Part shown: positions 47,683 through 56,129 of the stretch, piece by piece
Layout of the letters: each line of letters starts with the position of its first letter
Position numbering within the stretch: the first letter of the stretch is position 1
NCBI RefSeq assembly: GCF_021202945.1
Contig: NZ_JAJOYR010000001.1
Coordinates: 1,426,001-1,490,000 of the forward strand
Length of the DNA stretch: 64,000 nt
From: Stenotrophomonas sp. SY1
GTDB taxonomy: Bacteria; Pseudomonadota; Gammaproteobacteria; Xanthomonadales; Xanthomonadaceae
Reading direction: 5' to 3'
Translations under genes and position numbers: made by a program
The notes under the pieces: model-generated
The model's database searches: none
What the model saw: the letters and a program-made list of their open reading frames with translations, nothing else
What the model was told of the DNA's origin: nothing

Positions 47683-48918
47683 CTACGCGGTCTTGCCCGG
47701 CACCAGGCCGGTGTAACGCGCACGTGGCCGGATCAGCGTGCCCAGCGCCTGCTGTTCCAGCGCATGCGCCAGCCAGCCGGTGAGGCGGGCGGTGGCGAAG
47801 ATCACCAGCGCGTGTGATGCAGGCAATTCGTATGCGTAGCAGATCGCCGCCAGCAGGCCGTCGATGTTCGGATGCTGGCCGCTGTTGTCGGCTGCCGCCG
47901 CCAGCACCGTTTCGATGTGCAGCATCTGCGGCGTATCGCCGCGTAGTTCGCGCAACAGCCGCAGGACTTCGGCGCCGCGCGGGTCGCCGTCCGGGTACAG
48001 GACGTGATTGAAGCCGGGCAGGTCGTCGCCGCGCCGCCAGCGCTCGGCAATGAAGTTGGCCGGCGCGCCGCTGGCCTTGGCGTCCAGCAGCAGCGCATGT
48101 GCACGCGCGGTGGCGCCGCCGTGGCGCGGCCCGGACATCGCCGCCAGGCCGGCACAGACGGTGGCGTGCAGATGCGCGCCGGTCGATGCCACCACACGCG
48201 CTGCGAAAGCGGACACGTTGAGTTCGTGATCGGCGCAGACGACCAATGCCGCGCGCAGCACTTCGGCAAAGTCTTCGTCGCCGGGACGCCAGCTGTCGGC
48301 CAGCAGGCGGTGCACCGGGCGCGCGTCGGGCTGCACGCCGACCAGCAGCGCGGCGTTCTGACGCAGCAGCATCGCGGCCACTTCGCGGCGGACTGGTGCA
48401 GCGGCGTTGAGCGATTGGCGTTGCTCGAGGGCGAGCAGGGGCAGGCAGGCCATGGCCCGTTCCAGTGGCGGCAGCGAGCTGTCCAGCGCCAGGCCGGTGA
48501 TGCGCTCGGGCCAGGCTTGTGGGGCGGTGGCAGCGAACGGGTCCTGTTCTTCGCAATCCCACAGCAGGCGCGCGATGTCTTCCAGGGTGGCACCGCTGCG
48601 CGCGGCGGCGACCGCCGAGCGGCCGCGGTAGTAAGGGGAGTCCGGCTGGATCAGCGAGATACTGGTTTCCAGCACCGGCAGGCCACGGTCCAGGCTCTGC
48701 GCGGCGCCGCGCGCTGCCCCGCGTCCGGCCCGCTTGCGTTGTGCCAGCCGCTCGACCTCGGCCCGGAGGTACACCCGGCTGCGCTGGTCTGCGCCCGGTC
48801 GCGAGCTGAGCTGACCACGGCTGACGTAGGCGTACAGCGTGGCCGGGCTGATGCCGAGCAGGGCACAGGCCTCGTTGGCAGGCATCAGTTCGGGATCGGC
48901 GTTATCGGACATGTGCAT
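47683..48918 (-). CDS. Citrate synthase-family protein with N-terminal helix-turn-helix
   Basis: A 411-residue fusion. Residues about 8-60 are an excisionase/MerR-type HTH (MPANEACALLGISPATLYAYVSRGQLSSR, with an RSRVYLRAEVERL wing). The rest is a citrate synthase fold that keeps the catalytic trio: His in SGPRHGGATA, His in GFNHVLYPDGDPRG, and Asp in NIDGLLAAI. It is divergent from prpB across 108 bases of palindrome-rich DNA. It may be a metabolite-sensing regulator of the prp genes, an extra citrate/methylcitrate synthase, or both. No ribosome site marks the ATG at 48918 or 48912. Confidence 0.83.
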   Translation of the reverse strand: MHMSDNADPELMPANEACALLGISPATLYAYVSRGQLSSRPGADQRSRVYLRAEVERLAQRKRAGRGAARGAAQSLDRGLPVLETSISLIQPDSPYYRGRSAVAAARSGATLEDIARLLWDCEEQDPFAATAPQAWPERITGLALDSSLPPLERAMACLPLLALEQRQSLNAAAPVRREVAAMLLRQNAALLVGVQPDARPVHRLLADSWRPGDEDFAEVLRAALVVCADHELNVSAFAARVVASTGAHLHATVCAGLAAMSGPRHGGATARAHALLLDAKASGAPANFIAERWRRGDDLPGFNHVLYPDGDPRGAEVLRLLRELRGDTPQMLHIETVLAAAADNSGQHPNIDGLLAAICYAYELPASHALVIFATARLTGWLAHALEQQALGTLIRPRARYTGLVPGKTA

Positions 48919-48926
48919 TCAATATG

Positions 48927-48983
48927 TTGATTAATTGAATCAAGATTGATCAATGTTTGCGATAGTGACAGATTGTTTGTCAC
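48927..48983. promoter_or_regulatory. Palindromes in the HTH-citrate synthase / prpB divergent region
   Basis: TTGATT-5-AATCAA (48927-48943), the perfect 8-mer TTGATCAA (48946-48953), and GTGACA-7-TGTCAC (48965-48983), all within 57 bases. The first lies nine bases before the fusion gene's ATG. They are candidate operators for regulation of both directions, including self-regulation. Local AT content is well above that of the neighbours. Confidence 0.6.
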
Positions 48984-49026
48984 AGCGGAATGGCATCGTC
49001 GCCACCGCCAAGTCAGGAGCCATGCC

Positions 49027-49911
49027 ATGAGTCTTTCTTCCGCCGGCGCTGCTTTCCGCGCCGCACTGGCTGCCGAATCGCCGCTGCAGGTGATCGGTGC
49101 GATCAACGCCAACCACGCATTGCTGGCCAAGCGCGCCGGTTATCGCGCCATCTATCTGTCCGGTGGCGGTGTTGCGGCCGGCTCGCTCGGCCTGCCGGAC
49201 CTGGGCATCAATACGCTGGAAGACGTGCTGATCGACGTGCGCCGCATCAGCGACGTGTGCGACCTGCCGTTGCTGGTGGACATCGACACCGGTTTTGGCC
49301 CGAGCGCGTTCAACATCGCCCGTACCGTGAAATCGCTGATCAAGGCCGGTGCCGGCGCCTGCCATATCGAAGACCAGGTGGGCGCCAAGCGCTGTGGCCA
49401 TCGCCCGGGCAAGGAGATCGTGACCCAGGGCGAGATGGTGGACCGCGTGAAGGCAGCGGCCGATGCCAAGACCGATCCGGATTTCTTCCTGATCGCGCGT
49501 ACAGACGCGATCCAGATGGAGGGCGTGGATGCGGCCATCGAGCGTGCCATCGCCTGCGTCGAGGCCGGCGCCGACGGTATCTTTGCCGAGGCCGCCTACG
49601 ATCTGGAAACCTACAAGCGCTTCGCCGATGCGGTGAAAGTGCCGCTGCTGGCCAACATCACTGAATTCGGCGCCACGCCGCTGTTCAGCCGTGATGAGCT
49701 GGCCGCTTCGGGCGTTGCGATCCAGTTGTTCCCCCTGTCGGCCTTCCGTGCCGCCAACAAGGCGGCAGAGAACGTCTACGAAGCCATCCGCCGTGACGGC
49801 CACCAGCGTAATGTGGTGGATACGATGCAGACCCGCGAGGAGCTGTACGACCGGATCGGCTATCACGAGTTCGAGCGCAGCCTGGACAAGACGTTTGCTG
49901 CGAAGAAGTAG
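49027..49911 (+). CDS. prpB: 2-methylisocitrate lyase
   Basis: A 294-residue enzyme splitting 2-methylisocitrate into pyruvate and succinate. It has [18 protein letters not shown], the metal/substrate Asp-rich [10 protein letters not shown] and the catalytic KRCGHRPGK loop of the PrpB/ICL superfamily, then IARTDA. AGGAG precedes the ATG at 49027. First gene of the propionate operon. Confidence 0.96.
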   Translation: MSLSSAGAAFRAALAAESPLQVIGAINANHALLAKRAGYRAIYLSGGGVAAGSLGLPDLGINTLEDVLIDVRRISDVCDLPLLVDIDTGFGPSAFNIARTVKSLIKAGAGACHIEDQVGAKRCGHRPGKEIVTQGEMVDRVKAAADAKTDPDFFLIARTDAIQMEGVDAAIERAIACVEAGADGIFAEAAYDLETYKRFADAVKVPLLANITEFGATPLFSRDELAASGVAIQLFPLSAFRAANKAAENVYEAIRRDGHQRNVVDTMQTREELYDRIGYHEFERSLDKTFAAKK

Positions 49912-49920
49912 TCCCTGCCC

Positions 49921-50019
49921 CCTTCTCCCGTTGGGAGAAGGTGGCGCGTAGCGCCGGAAGAGGGTGCGATTCCACGCATTCGTACCCTCTCCCCAACCCC
50001 TCTCCCGGTGGGAGAGGGG
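49921..50019. repeat. Hairpin cluster between prpB and prpC
   Basis: CCTTCTCCC/GGGAGAAGG (49921-49941), then a CCCCTCTCCC-GGT-GGGAGAGGGG palindrome (49997-50019), flanked by AGGGT/ACCCT. Same family as 42239, 51238, 54102 and 61069. No T run; possible processing or attenuation structure in the operon. Confidence 0.75.
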
Positions 50020-50053
50020 CTTCCACATCCTGCATCTGATCGAGGTTCACACC

Positions 50054-51211
50054 ATGTCTGAATCCACCGCCGCACCGGCGTTCAAGCCGAAGAAGTCCGT
50101 CGCCCTGTCCGGCACCGCCGCAGGCAACACCGCGCTGTGTACCGTCGGCCGTAGCGGCAACGACCTGCACTATCGCGGCTACGACATCCTGGACCTGGCC
50201 AACACCAGCGAGTTCGAGGAAATCGCTCACCTGCTGGTGCATGGCAAGCTGCCGAACAAGGCTGAACTGCGTGCCTACAAGGCCAAGTTGAAGGCGCTGC
50301 GTGGCATCCCGGCGGCGGTCAAGGCCGCGCTGGAAGAGCTGCCGCCGTCGGCGCACCCGATGGACGTGATGCGCACCGGCGTGTCGGTGATGGGCTGCGT
50401 GTCGCCGGAGAAGGACGACCACAACCACCCGGGCGCGCGCGACATCGCCGACAAGCTGATGGCTTCGCTCGGCTCGATGCTGCTGTACTGGTACCACTGG
50501 AGCCACAACGGCAAGGTCATCGACGTGGAAACCGACGATGACTCCATCGGCGGTCACTTCCTGCACCTGCTGCACGGCGAGCAGCCGCGCGAGTCGTGGG
50601 TCAAGGCGATGCACACCAGCCTGATCCTGTACGCAGAGCACGAGTTCAACGCTTCGACCTTTGCCTGCCGCGTCATCGCCGGCACCGGCAGCGACATGTA
50701 CAGCGCCATCACCGGCGGCATCGGCGCACTGCGCGGGCCCAAGCACGGTGGTGCCAACGAAGTCGCCTTCGAAGTGCAGAAGCGTTACGAAACGCCGGAT
50801 GAGGCCGAGGCCGACATCAAGGCACGCGTGGAGCGCAAGGAAGTGGTCATCGGCTTCGGTCACCCGGTCTACACCGTGTCCGATCCGCGCAACAAGGTGA
50901 TCAAGGACGTCTCGCGCGAGCTGTCGGCCGAGCAGGAAAACATGAAGATGTACGACATCGCCGAGCGTCTGGAGACGGTGATGTGGGACATCAAGAAGAT
51001 GTTCCCGAACCTGGATTGGTTCAGTGCCGTCAGCTACCACATGATGGGCGTGCCGACCGCGATGTTCACCCCGCTGTTCGTGATCGCACGTACCGCCGGT
51101 TGGAGCGCGCACATCATCGAGCAGCGCATCGACGGCAAGATCATCCGCCCGAGCGCGAACTACACCGGCCCGGAAGACCAGACCTTCGTGCCGTTGGACA
51201 AGCGCGCGTAA
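50054..51211 (+). CDS. prpC: 2-methylcitrate synthase
   Basis: A 385-residue synthase joining propionyl-CoA with oxaloacetate. Catalytic His in GPKHGGANE, His in [13 protein letters not shown] and Asp in [13 protein letters not shown] are present. [15 protein letters not shown] and [14 protein letters not shown] point to the methylcitrate branch. Second gene of the operon. Confidence 0.94.
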   Translation: MSESTAAPAFKPKKSVALSGTAAGNTALCTVGRSGNDLHYRGYDILDLANTSEFEEIAHLLVHGKLPNKAELRAYKAKLKALRGIPAAVKAALEELPPSAHPMDVMRTGVSVMGCVSPEKDDHNHPGARDIADKLMASLGSMLLYWYHWSHNGKVIDVETDDDSIGGHFLHLLHGEQPRESWVKAMHTSLILYAEHEFNASTFACRVIAGTGSDMYSAITGGIGALRGPKHGGANEVAFEVQKRYETPDEAEADIKARVERKEVVIGFGHPVYTVSDPRNKVIKDVSRELSAEQENMKMYDIAERLETVMWDIKKMFPNLDWFSAVSYHMMGVPTAMFTPLFVIARTAGWSAHIIEQRIDGKIIRPSANYTGPEDQTFVPLDKRA

Positions 51212-51237
51212 GGCGCGAGTGCAAGATCGATCCTGAG

Positions 51238-51360
51238 CCCCTCTCCCGCCTGCGGGAGAGGGGTTGGGGTGAGGGGAAGCTTCTGACAGGCGATGCCCGC
51301 TGCCAGACGCTTCCCACATCCGCCCTTCGGGCACCTTCCCCCGCAGGCGGGAGAAGGGAG
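51238..51360. repeat. Hairpins between prpC and acnD
   Basis: CCCCTCTCCCgcctgcGGGAGAGGGG (51238-51263), and a weaker related hairpin at about 51335-51360. They fill most of the 249-base gap; no gene seen. Confidence 0.7.
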
Positions 51361-51460
51361 CCTCCAGATTCCAAGTGTTGCTGTGGGATTGCTGAGATCG
51401 CGTGCATCCGCGAGCAATCCACCGCAAACACCAGCAAGCCCAGACCCTCACAGGCCAGCC

Positions 51461-54076
51461 ATGAACACCGATTACCGCAAGCATCTTCCCGGCAGCAAGC
51501 TGGACTATTTCGACGCGCAGGCCGCTGTCGAGGCGATCGCGCCCGGCGCCTACGCCACGCTGCCGTACACCTCGCGCGTGCTGGCCGAAAACCTGGTGCG
51601 CCGCTGCAACCCGGCCACGCTGACCGATTCGCTCAAGCAGCTGATCGAACGCAAGCGCGACCTCGATTTCCCGTGGTTCCCGGCCCGCGTGGTGTGCCAC
51701 GACATCCTCGGCCAGACCGCGTTGGTCGATCTGGCCGGTTTGCGTGATGCCATCGCCGACAAGGGCGGTGATCCGGCCAAGGTCAATCCGGTGGTGCCGG
51801 TGCAGTTGATCGTGGATCACTCGCTGGCGGTGGAGTGCGGTGGCTACGATCCGGATGCGTTCGCCAAGAACCGCGCCATCGAAGACCGTCGCAACGAAGA
51901 CCGCTTCCACTTCATCGACTGGACCAAGCTGGCCTTCGAGAACGTGGACGTGATCCCGCCGGGCAACGGCATCATGCACCAGATCAATCTGGAGAAAATG
52001 TCGCCGGTGATCTACCAGCAGGGCGGCGTGGCATTCCCGGATACCTGCGTGGGCACCGACAGCCATACCCCGCATGTCGATGCGCTGGGCGTGATCGCCA
52101 TCGGCGTGGGTGGCCTGGAAGCAGAGAACGTGATGCTCGGCCGTGCGTCGTGGATGCGCCTGCCCGACATCATCGGCGTCAAGCTGACCGGCAAGCCGCA
52201 GCCCAACATCACTGCCACCGACGTGGTGCTGGCGCTCACCGAATTCCTGCGCAAGGAACGCGTGGTGGGTGCGTGGCTGGAGTTCTTCGGTGAAGGTGCG
52301 GCGGCGCTGACCATCGGCGACCGCGCCACCATTTCCAACATGTGCCCGGAGTACGGCGCGACGGCGGCGATGTTCTACATCGACCAGCAGACCATCGACT
52401 ACCTGCGCCTGACCGGCCGCGAGGAAGCACAGCTGGAGCTGGTCGAGAGCTACGCAAAGACCACCGGCCTGTGGGCCGACGCGTTGGTCACTGCAGAGTA
52501 CGAGCGGGTGCTGGAGTTCGATCTGTCCAGCGTCGTGCGCAACATGGCCGGCCCCAGCAATCCGCACAAGCGTCTGCCGGTGTCGGACCTGGCTGAGCGG
52601 GGCATCGCTGACGAAGCCAAGCTCGAATCGGGCAAGGCTGAGGAAGCGCAGGGGCTGATGCCCGATGGCGCGGTGATCATTGCTGCCATCACCAGCTGCA
52701 CCAATACCTCCAATCCGCGAAACGTGATTGCTGCCGCACTGCTGGCGCGCAATGCCAATGCGCGTGGTTTGATCCGCAAGCCGTGGGTGAAGTCGTCGCT
52801 GGCGCCGGGCTCCAAGGCGGTGCAGCTGTACCTGGAGGAATCCGGCCTGCTGCCGGACCTGGAAAAACTGGGCTTCGGCATCGTCGCCTTCGCCTGCACC
52901 ACGTGCAACGGCATGAGCGGTGCGTTGGACCCGAAGATCCAGCAGGAAATCATTGATCGCGATCTGTACTCGACTGCGGTGTTGTCGGGCAACCGCAACT
53001 TCGATGGCCGTATCCATCCGTATGCCAAGCAGGCCTTCCTGGCATCGCCGCCATTGGTGATCGCCTATGCCATTGCCGGCACCGTGCGTTTCGACATCGA
53101 GAAGGACGTGCTGGGCATCGATGCCGAGGGCAACGAAGTGCGCCTGAAGGACATCTGGCCGAGCGATGCGGAAATTGATGCGGTGGTGAAGGCCTCGGTC
53201 AAGCCGGAGCAGTTCCGCAGCGTCTACAACCCGATGTTCAACGTGCGCGTCGAGCATGGCGAGAAGGTCAGCCCGTTGTACGACTGGCGCCCGCAGAGCA
53301 CCTATATCCGCCGTCCGCCGTATTGGGAGGGTGCATTGGCCGGTGAGCGTACGTTGCGTGGCATGCGCCCGCTGGCGGTGCTGCCGGACAACATCACCAC
53401 CGACCACCTGTCGCCGTCGAACGCGATCCTGCTGTCCAGCGCGGCCGGTGAATACCTGGCCAAGATGGGCCTGCCGGAAGAAGACTTCAATTCCTACGCC
53501 ACCCATCGCGGCGATCACCTCACCGCGCAGCGCGCCACGTTTGCCAACCCGAAGCTGTTCAACGAAATGGTGCGCAACGAAGACGGCAGCGTGAAGCAGG
53601 GCTCGCTGGCGCGCGTGGAGCCGGAAGGCAAGGTCATGCGCATGTGGGAGGCGATCGAGACCTACATGGAGCGCAAGCAGCCGCTGATCATCATTGCCGG
53701 CGCCGACTACGGCCAGGGCAGCTCGCGCGACTGGGCGGCCAAGGGTGTGCGTCTGGCGGGTGTGGAGGCGATTGCGGCCGAAGGCTTCGAACGCATCCAT
53801 CGCACCAACCTGATCGGCATGGGCGTGTTGCCGCTGGAGTTCAAGCCGGGCACCGACCGCAATACGCTGGGCATCGACGGCACCGAAACCTACGACGTGC
53901 AGGGCCTGCGTACGCCGCGCGCCGAGCTGTCGCTGGTGATCAACCGCCGTGACGGCACGGTGCTGAAAGTGCCGGTGACCTGCCGTTTGGATTCGGACGA
54001 AGAAGTTGCGATCTACGAAGCTGGCGGCGTGTTGCAGCGGTTTGCGCAGGATTTTCTGGAGGGTTCGGTTGCGTGA
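51461..54076 (+). CDS. acnD: Fe/S-dependent 2-methylcitrate dehydratase
   Basis: An 871-residue aconitase-superfamily enzyme that, with PrpF, replaces PrpD in converting 2-methylcitrate to 2-methylaconitate. The iron-sulfur cysteines are in ITSCTNTSNPRN and CTTCNGMSG. The start MNTDYRKHLPG and the overall length fit AcnD rather than AcnA. Third gene of the prp operon. Confidence 0.94.
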   Translation: MNTDYRKHLPGSKLDYFDAQAAVEAIAPGAYATLPYTSRVLAENLVRRCNPATLTDSLKQLIERKRDLDFPWFPARVVCHDILGQTALVDLAGLRDAIADKGGDPAKVNPVVPVQLIVDHSLAVECGGYDPDAFAKNRAIEDRRNEDRFHFIDWTKLAFENVDVIPPGNGIMHQINLEKMSPVIYQQGGVAFPDTCVGTDSHTPHVDALGVIAIGVGGLEAENVMLGRASWMRLPDIIGVKLTGKPQPNITATDVVLALTEFLRKERVVGAWLEFFGEGAAALTIGDRATISNMCPEYGATAAMFYIDQQTIDYLRLTGREEAQLELVESYAKTTGLWADALVTAEYERVLEFDLSSVVRNMAGPSNPHKRLPVSDLAERGIADEAKLESGKAEEAQGLMPDGAVIIAAITSCTNTSNPRNVIAAALLARNANARGLIRKPWVKSSLAPGSKAVQLYLEESGLLPDLEKLGFGIVAFACTTCNGMSGALDPKIQQEIIDRDLYSTAVLSGNRNFDGRIHPYAKQAFLASPPLVIAYAIAGTVRFDIEKDVLGIDAEGNEVRLKDIWPSDAEIDAVVKASVKPEQFRSVYNPMFNVRVEHGEKVSPLYDWRPQSTYIRRPPYWEGALAGERTLRGMRPLAVLPDNITTDHLSPSNAILLSSAAGEYLAKMGLPEEDFNSYATHRGDHLTAQRATFANPKLFNEMVRNEDGSVKQGSLARVEPEGKVMRMWEAIETYMERKQPLIIIAGADYGQGSSRDWAAKGVRLAGVEAIAAEGFERIHRTNLIGMGVLPLEFKPGTDRNTLGIDGTETYDVQGLRTPRAELSLVINRRDGTVLKVPVTCRLDSDEEVAIYEAGGVLQRFAQDFLEGSVA

Positions 54077-54086
54077 AGTAAAGCCT

Positions 54087-54205
54087 CACCCTCTCCCCCA
54101 ACCCCTCTCCCGTGAAGGGAGAGGGGAGTAGCGATCAAGCTGCTGCGCGAGAACTGTAAGGCTGCATGAATCCAAAGCCCCTCTCCCCTTGTGGGGTGAG
54201 AGGGG
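54087..54205. repeat. Left repeat flank of the DUF559 cassette
   Basis: A 40-base element (54087-54126) with the palindrome CCCCTCTCCC-gtgaa-GGGAGAGGGG, then 51 bases, then a second hairpin (54178-54205). The 40-base part recurs with one mismatch at 54627-54666, exactly 540 bases on, in the same orientation. Confidence 0.9.
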
Positions 54206-54303
54206 CAGCCTACGAACCACCGGTTCGTTGCCCATCGAACGCCCTTGCGCAAGGGCCGGGGCGCGGAGCGGGGGTTGGGGAGGGGGCAAAGGAGGCCCCG
54301 GTC

Positions 54304-54684
54304 ATGCAGAAACTAAAGTTCGCAAAACAGCTGCGCAGGAACATGACCGACGCCGAACAACTGCTCTGGCGTCACCTTCGAGCCCACCGGCTGCTCGGGC
54401 AGAAGTTTCGCCGCCAGCAGCCGTTGGGCCCATACATCGTGGACTTCGTGCATTTCGGTGTACGGGTGATCGTGGAAGCGGATGGAGGGCAGCACAACCA
54501 GAGCTCGCGTGATGCTGTACGCGATGCTTGGTTGAAATCGCAGGGCTTCAAGGTGCTGCGATTCTGGAACAACGAGATTCTGGGAGAGTGTGAAGCGGTG
54601 CTAGAGGTGATTCTCAAGACGGTGAGCACCCTCTCCCCCAGCCCCTCTCCCGTGAAGGGAGAGGGGGGCAAGAGTGGTTCATGA
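54304..54684 (+). CDS. DUF559 endonuclease-like protein inserted in the prp operon
   Basis: A 126-residue protein with the DUF559 (VSR/restriction-nuclease-fold) pattern: MTDAEQLLWRHLRAHR, GQKFRRQQPLGPYIVDF, VEADGGQH and GFKVLRFWNNEIL, including the D...E-D-Q/H acidic set expected of the PD-(D/E)xK fold. A perfect AAAGGAGG (54288-54295) stands eight bases before the ATG. Its last 18 or so residues (LSPSPSPVKGEG...) are encoded by the right-hand repeat, so the gene has grown into it. It splits acnD from prpF. Nuclease activity is inferred. Confidence 0.87.
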   Translation: MQKLKFAKQLRRNMTDAEQLLWRHLRAHRLLGQKFRRQQPLGPYIVDFVHFGVRVIVEADGGQHNQSSRDAVRDAWLKSQGFKVLRFWNNEILGECEAVLEVILKTVSTLSPSPSPVKGEGGKSGS

Positions 54685-54747
54685 CGTCGGTAGAAATGCC
54701 GGCACTCGCTGTAAACAAAAAGCCCCTCTCCCCTCGCGGGAGAGGGG
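54627..54747. repeat. Right repeat flank of the DUF559 cassette
   Basis: Direct copy (54627-54666; one mismatch in 40) of the left element, then 56 bases, then the hairpin CCCCTCTCCC-ctcgc-GGGAGAGGGG (54723-54747). The order of elements is the same as on the left. Confidence 0.9.
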
Positions 54748-54805
54748 TTGGGGAGAGGGGGCTGATCCCATGCCCACAACCCAACAACCCAAGGAAACCG
54801 ACTCA

Positions 54806-55999
54806 ATGTCCCGCGCCCCCCAGATCAAGATCCCCGCCACCTACATGCGCGGCGGCACTTCCAAAGGCGTGTTCTTCCGCCTGGAAGACCTGCCGACCAG
54901 CGCGCAGGTGCCGGGCGCGGCACGTGACCATCTGCTGCAGCGGGTGATCGGGTCGCCCGATCCCTATGCCAAGCAAACCGATGGCATGGGCGGTGCGACA
55001 TCCAGCACCAGCAAATGCGTGATCGTCTCGCCCAGCAGCAAGCCCGATCACGATATCGACTATCTGTACGGCCAAGTGTCCATCGATACCGATTTCGTCG
55101 ACTGGTCCGGCAACTGCGGCAATCTGTCCACCGGTGCGGGTGCGTTCGCACTGCATGCCGGCTATGTCGATGCGTCGCGCGTGCCGGAGAACGGCATCTG
55201 CGCGGTGCGTATCTGGCAGGCCAACATCAACAAGACCATCATCGCGCACGTGCCGGTCAGCAATGGCCAGGTACAGGAAACCGGTGACTTCGAACTGGAT
55301 GGGGTGACCTTCCCGGCGGCGGAGATCGTGCTGGAGTTCATCGATCCGGCCGACGAGGGTGAAGGCGAGGGTGGCGGTGCGATGTTCCCGACCGGCAACC
55401 TCGTGGACGCACTGGAGGTGCCGGGCGTCGGTACGTTGCAGGCAACCATGATCACTGCCGGCATCCCGACCGTGTTCGTCAACGCCGAAGAAATTGGCTA
55501 CCAGGGCACCGAACTGCAGCCGGCAATCAATGAGGACAAGGTCGCATTGGCGAAGCTTGAAGCCATCCGCGTGGCCGGTGCGCTGCGCATGGGCCTGATC
55601 AAGGCGCCGGAAGAAGCACTCAAGCGCCAGCACACGCCGAAGGTGGTGTTCGTCAACCGTGCCCTGGATTACACCAGCTCGGCAGGAAAGGGCGTCCTCG
55701 CCGGTGAGATCGACCTCAACGCACGTGCGATGTCGATGGGTAAATTGCACCACGCGATGATGGGTACCGCTTCGGTGGCCATTGCCACGGCGGCCGCGGT
55801 GCCGGGCACGCTGGTGAACCAGGCAGCCGGCGGCGGCCAGCGCAACGCGGTGCGCTTCGGCCATCCGTCCGGCACGCTGCGCGTCGGTGCCGAGGTGTCG
55901 CTGGTGGATGGTCAATGGACCGTGACCAAGGCAGTGATGAGCCGCAGCGCACGCATTCTCATGGAAGGCTGGGTTCGCGTGCCGGGCGACGCATTCTGA
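54806..55999 (+). CDS. prpF: 2-methylaconitate isomerase
   Basis: A 397-residue diaminopimelate-epimerase-fold protein, needed for AcnD function. ATYMRGGTSKGVFF at the N terminus, VDWSGNCGNLSTGAGAFA around the first catalytic Cys, and GGGQRNAVRFGHPSGT later are the PrpF landmarks. I chose the ATG at 54806, which has AAGGAAA upstream; 54770 is an alternative. Last gene of the operon. Confidence 0.94.
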   Translation: MSRAPQIKIPATYMRGGTSKGVFFRLEDLPTSAQVPGAARDHLLQRVIGSPDPYAKQTDGMGGATSSTSKCVIVSPSSKPDHDIDYLYGQVSIDTDFVDWSGNCGNLSTGAGAFALHAGYVDASRVPENGICAVRIWQANINKTIIAHVPVSNGQVQETGDFELDGVTFPAAEIVLEFIDPADEGEGEGGGAMFPTGNLVDALEVPGVGTLQATMITAGIPTVFVNAEEIGYQGTELQPAINEDKVALAKLEAIRVAGALRMGLIKAPEEALKRQHTPKVVFVNRALDYTSSAGKGVLAGEIDLNARAMSMGKLHHAMMGTASVAIATAAAVPGTLVNQAAGGGQRNAVRFGHPSGTLRVGAEVSLVDGQWTVTKAVMSRSARILMEGWVRVPGDAF

Positions 56000-56129
56000 A
56001 ATTTCCGGCCCGCTGCTCCGGTGGCGGGCAGAACCTGGGTGCCGCGTTTTTGATCTCAGAACATCCGACGCGCACACAAGGGCATTACTGACGGCTGGTT
56101 ATACTCGGCGCCATCTGCTGGAGAACGCC

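Noticed and set aside
49685-53800. A 1371-codon open frame on the minus strand across prpB-prpC-acnD
   Set aside because: It is fully antisense to three clear enzyme genes, has low-complexity His/Arg/Gln-rich composition, no domain and no ribosome site; such frames arise from GC-rich third positions.
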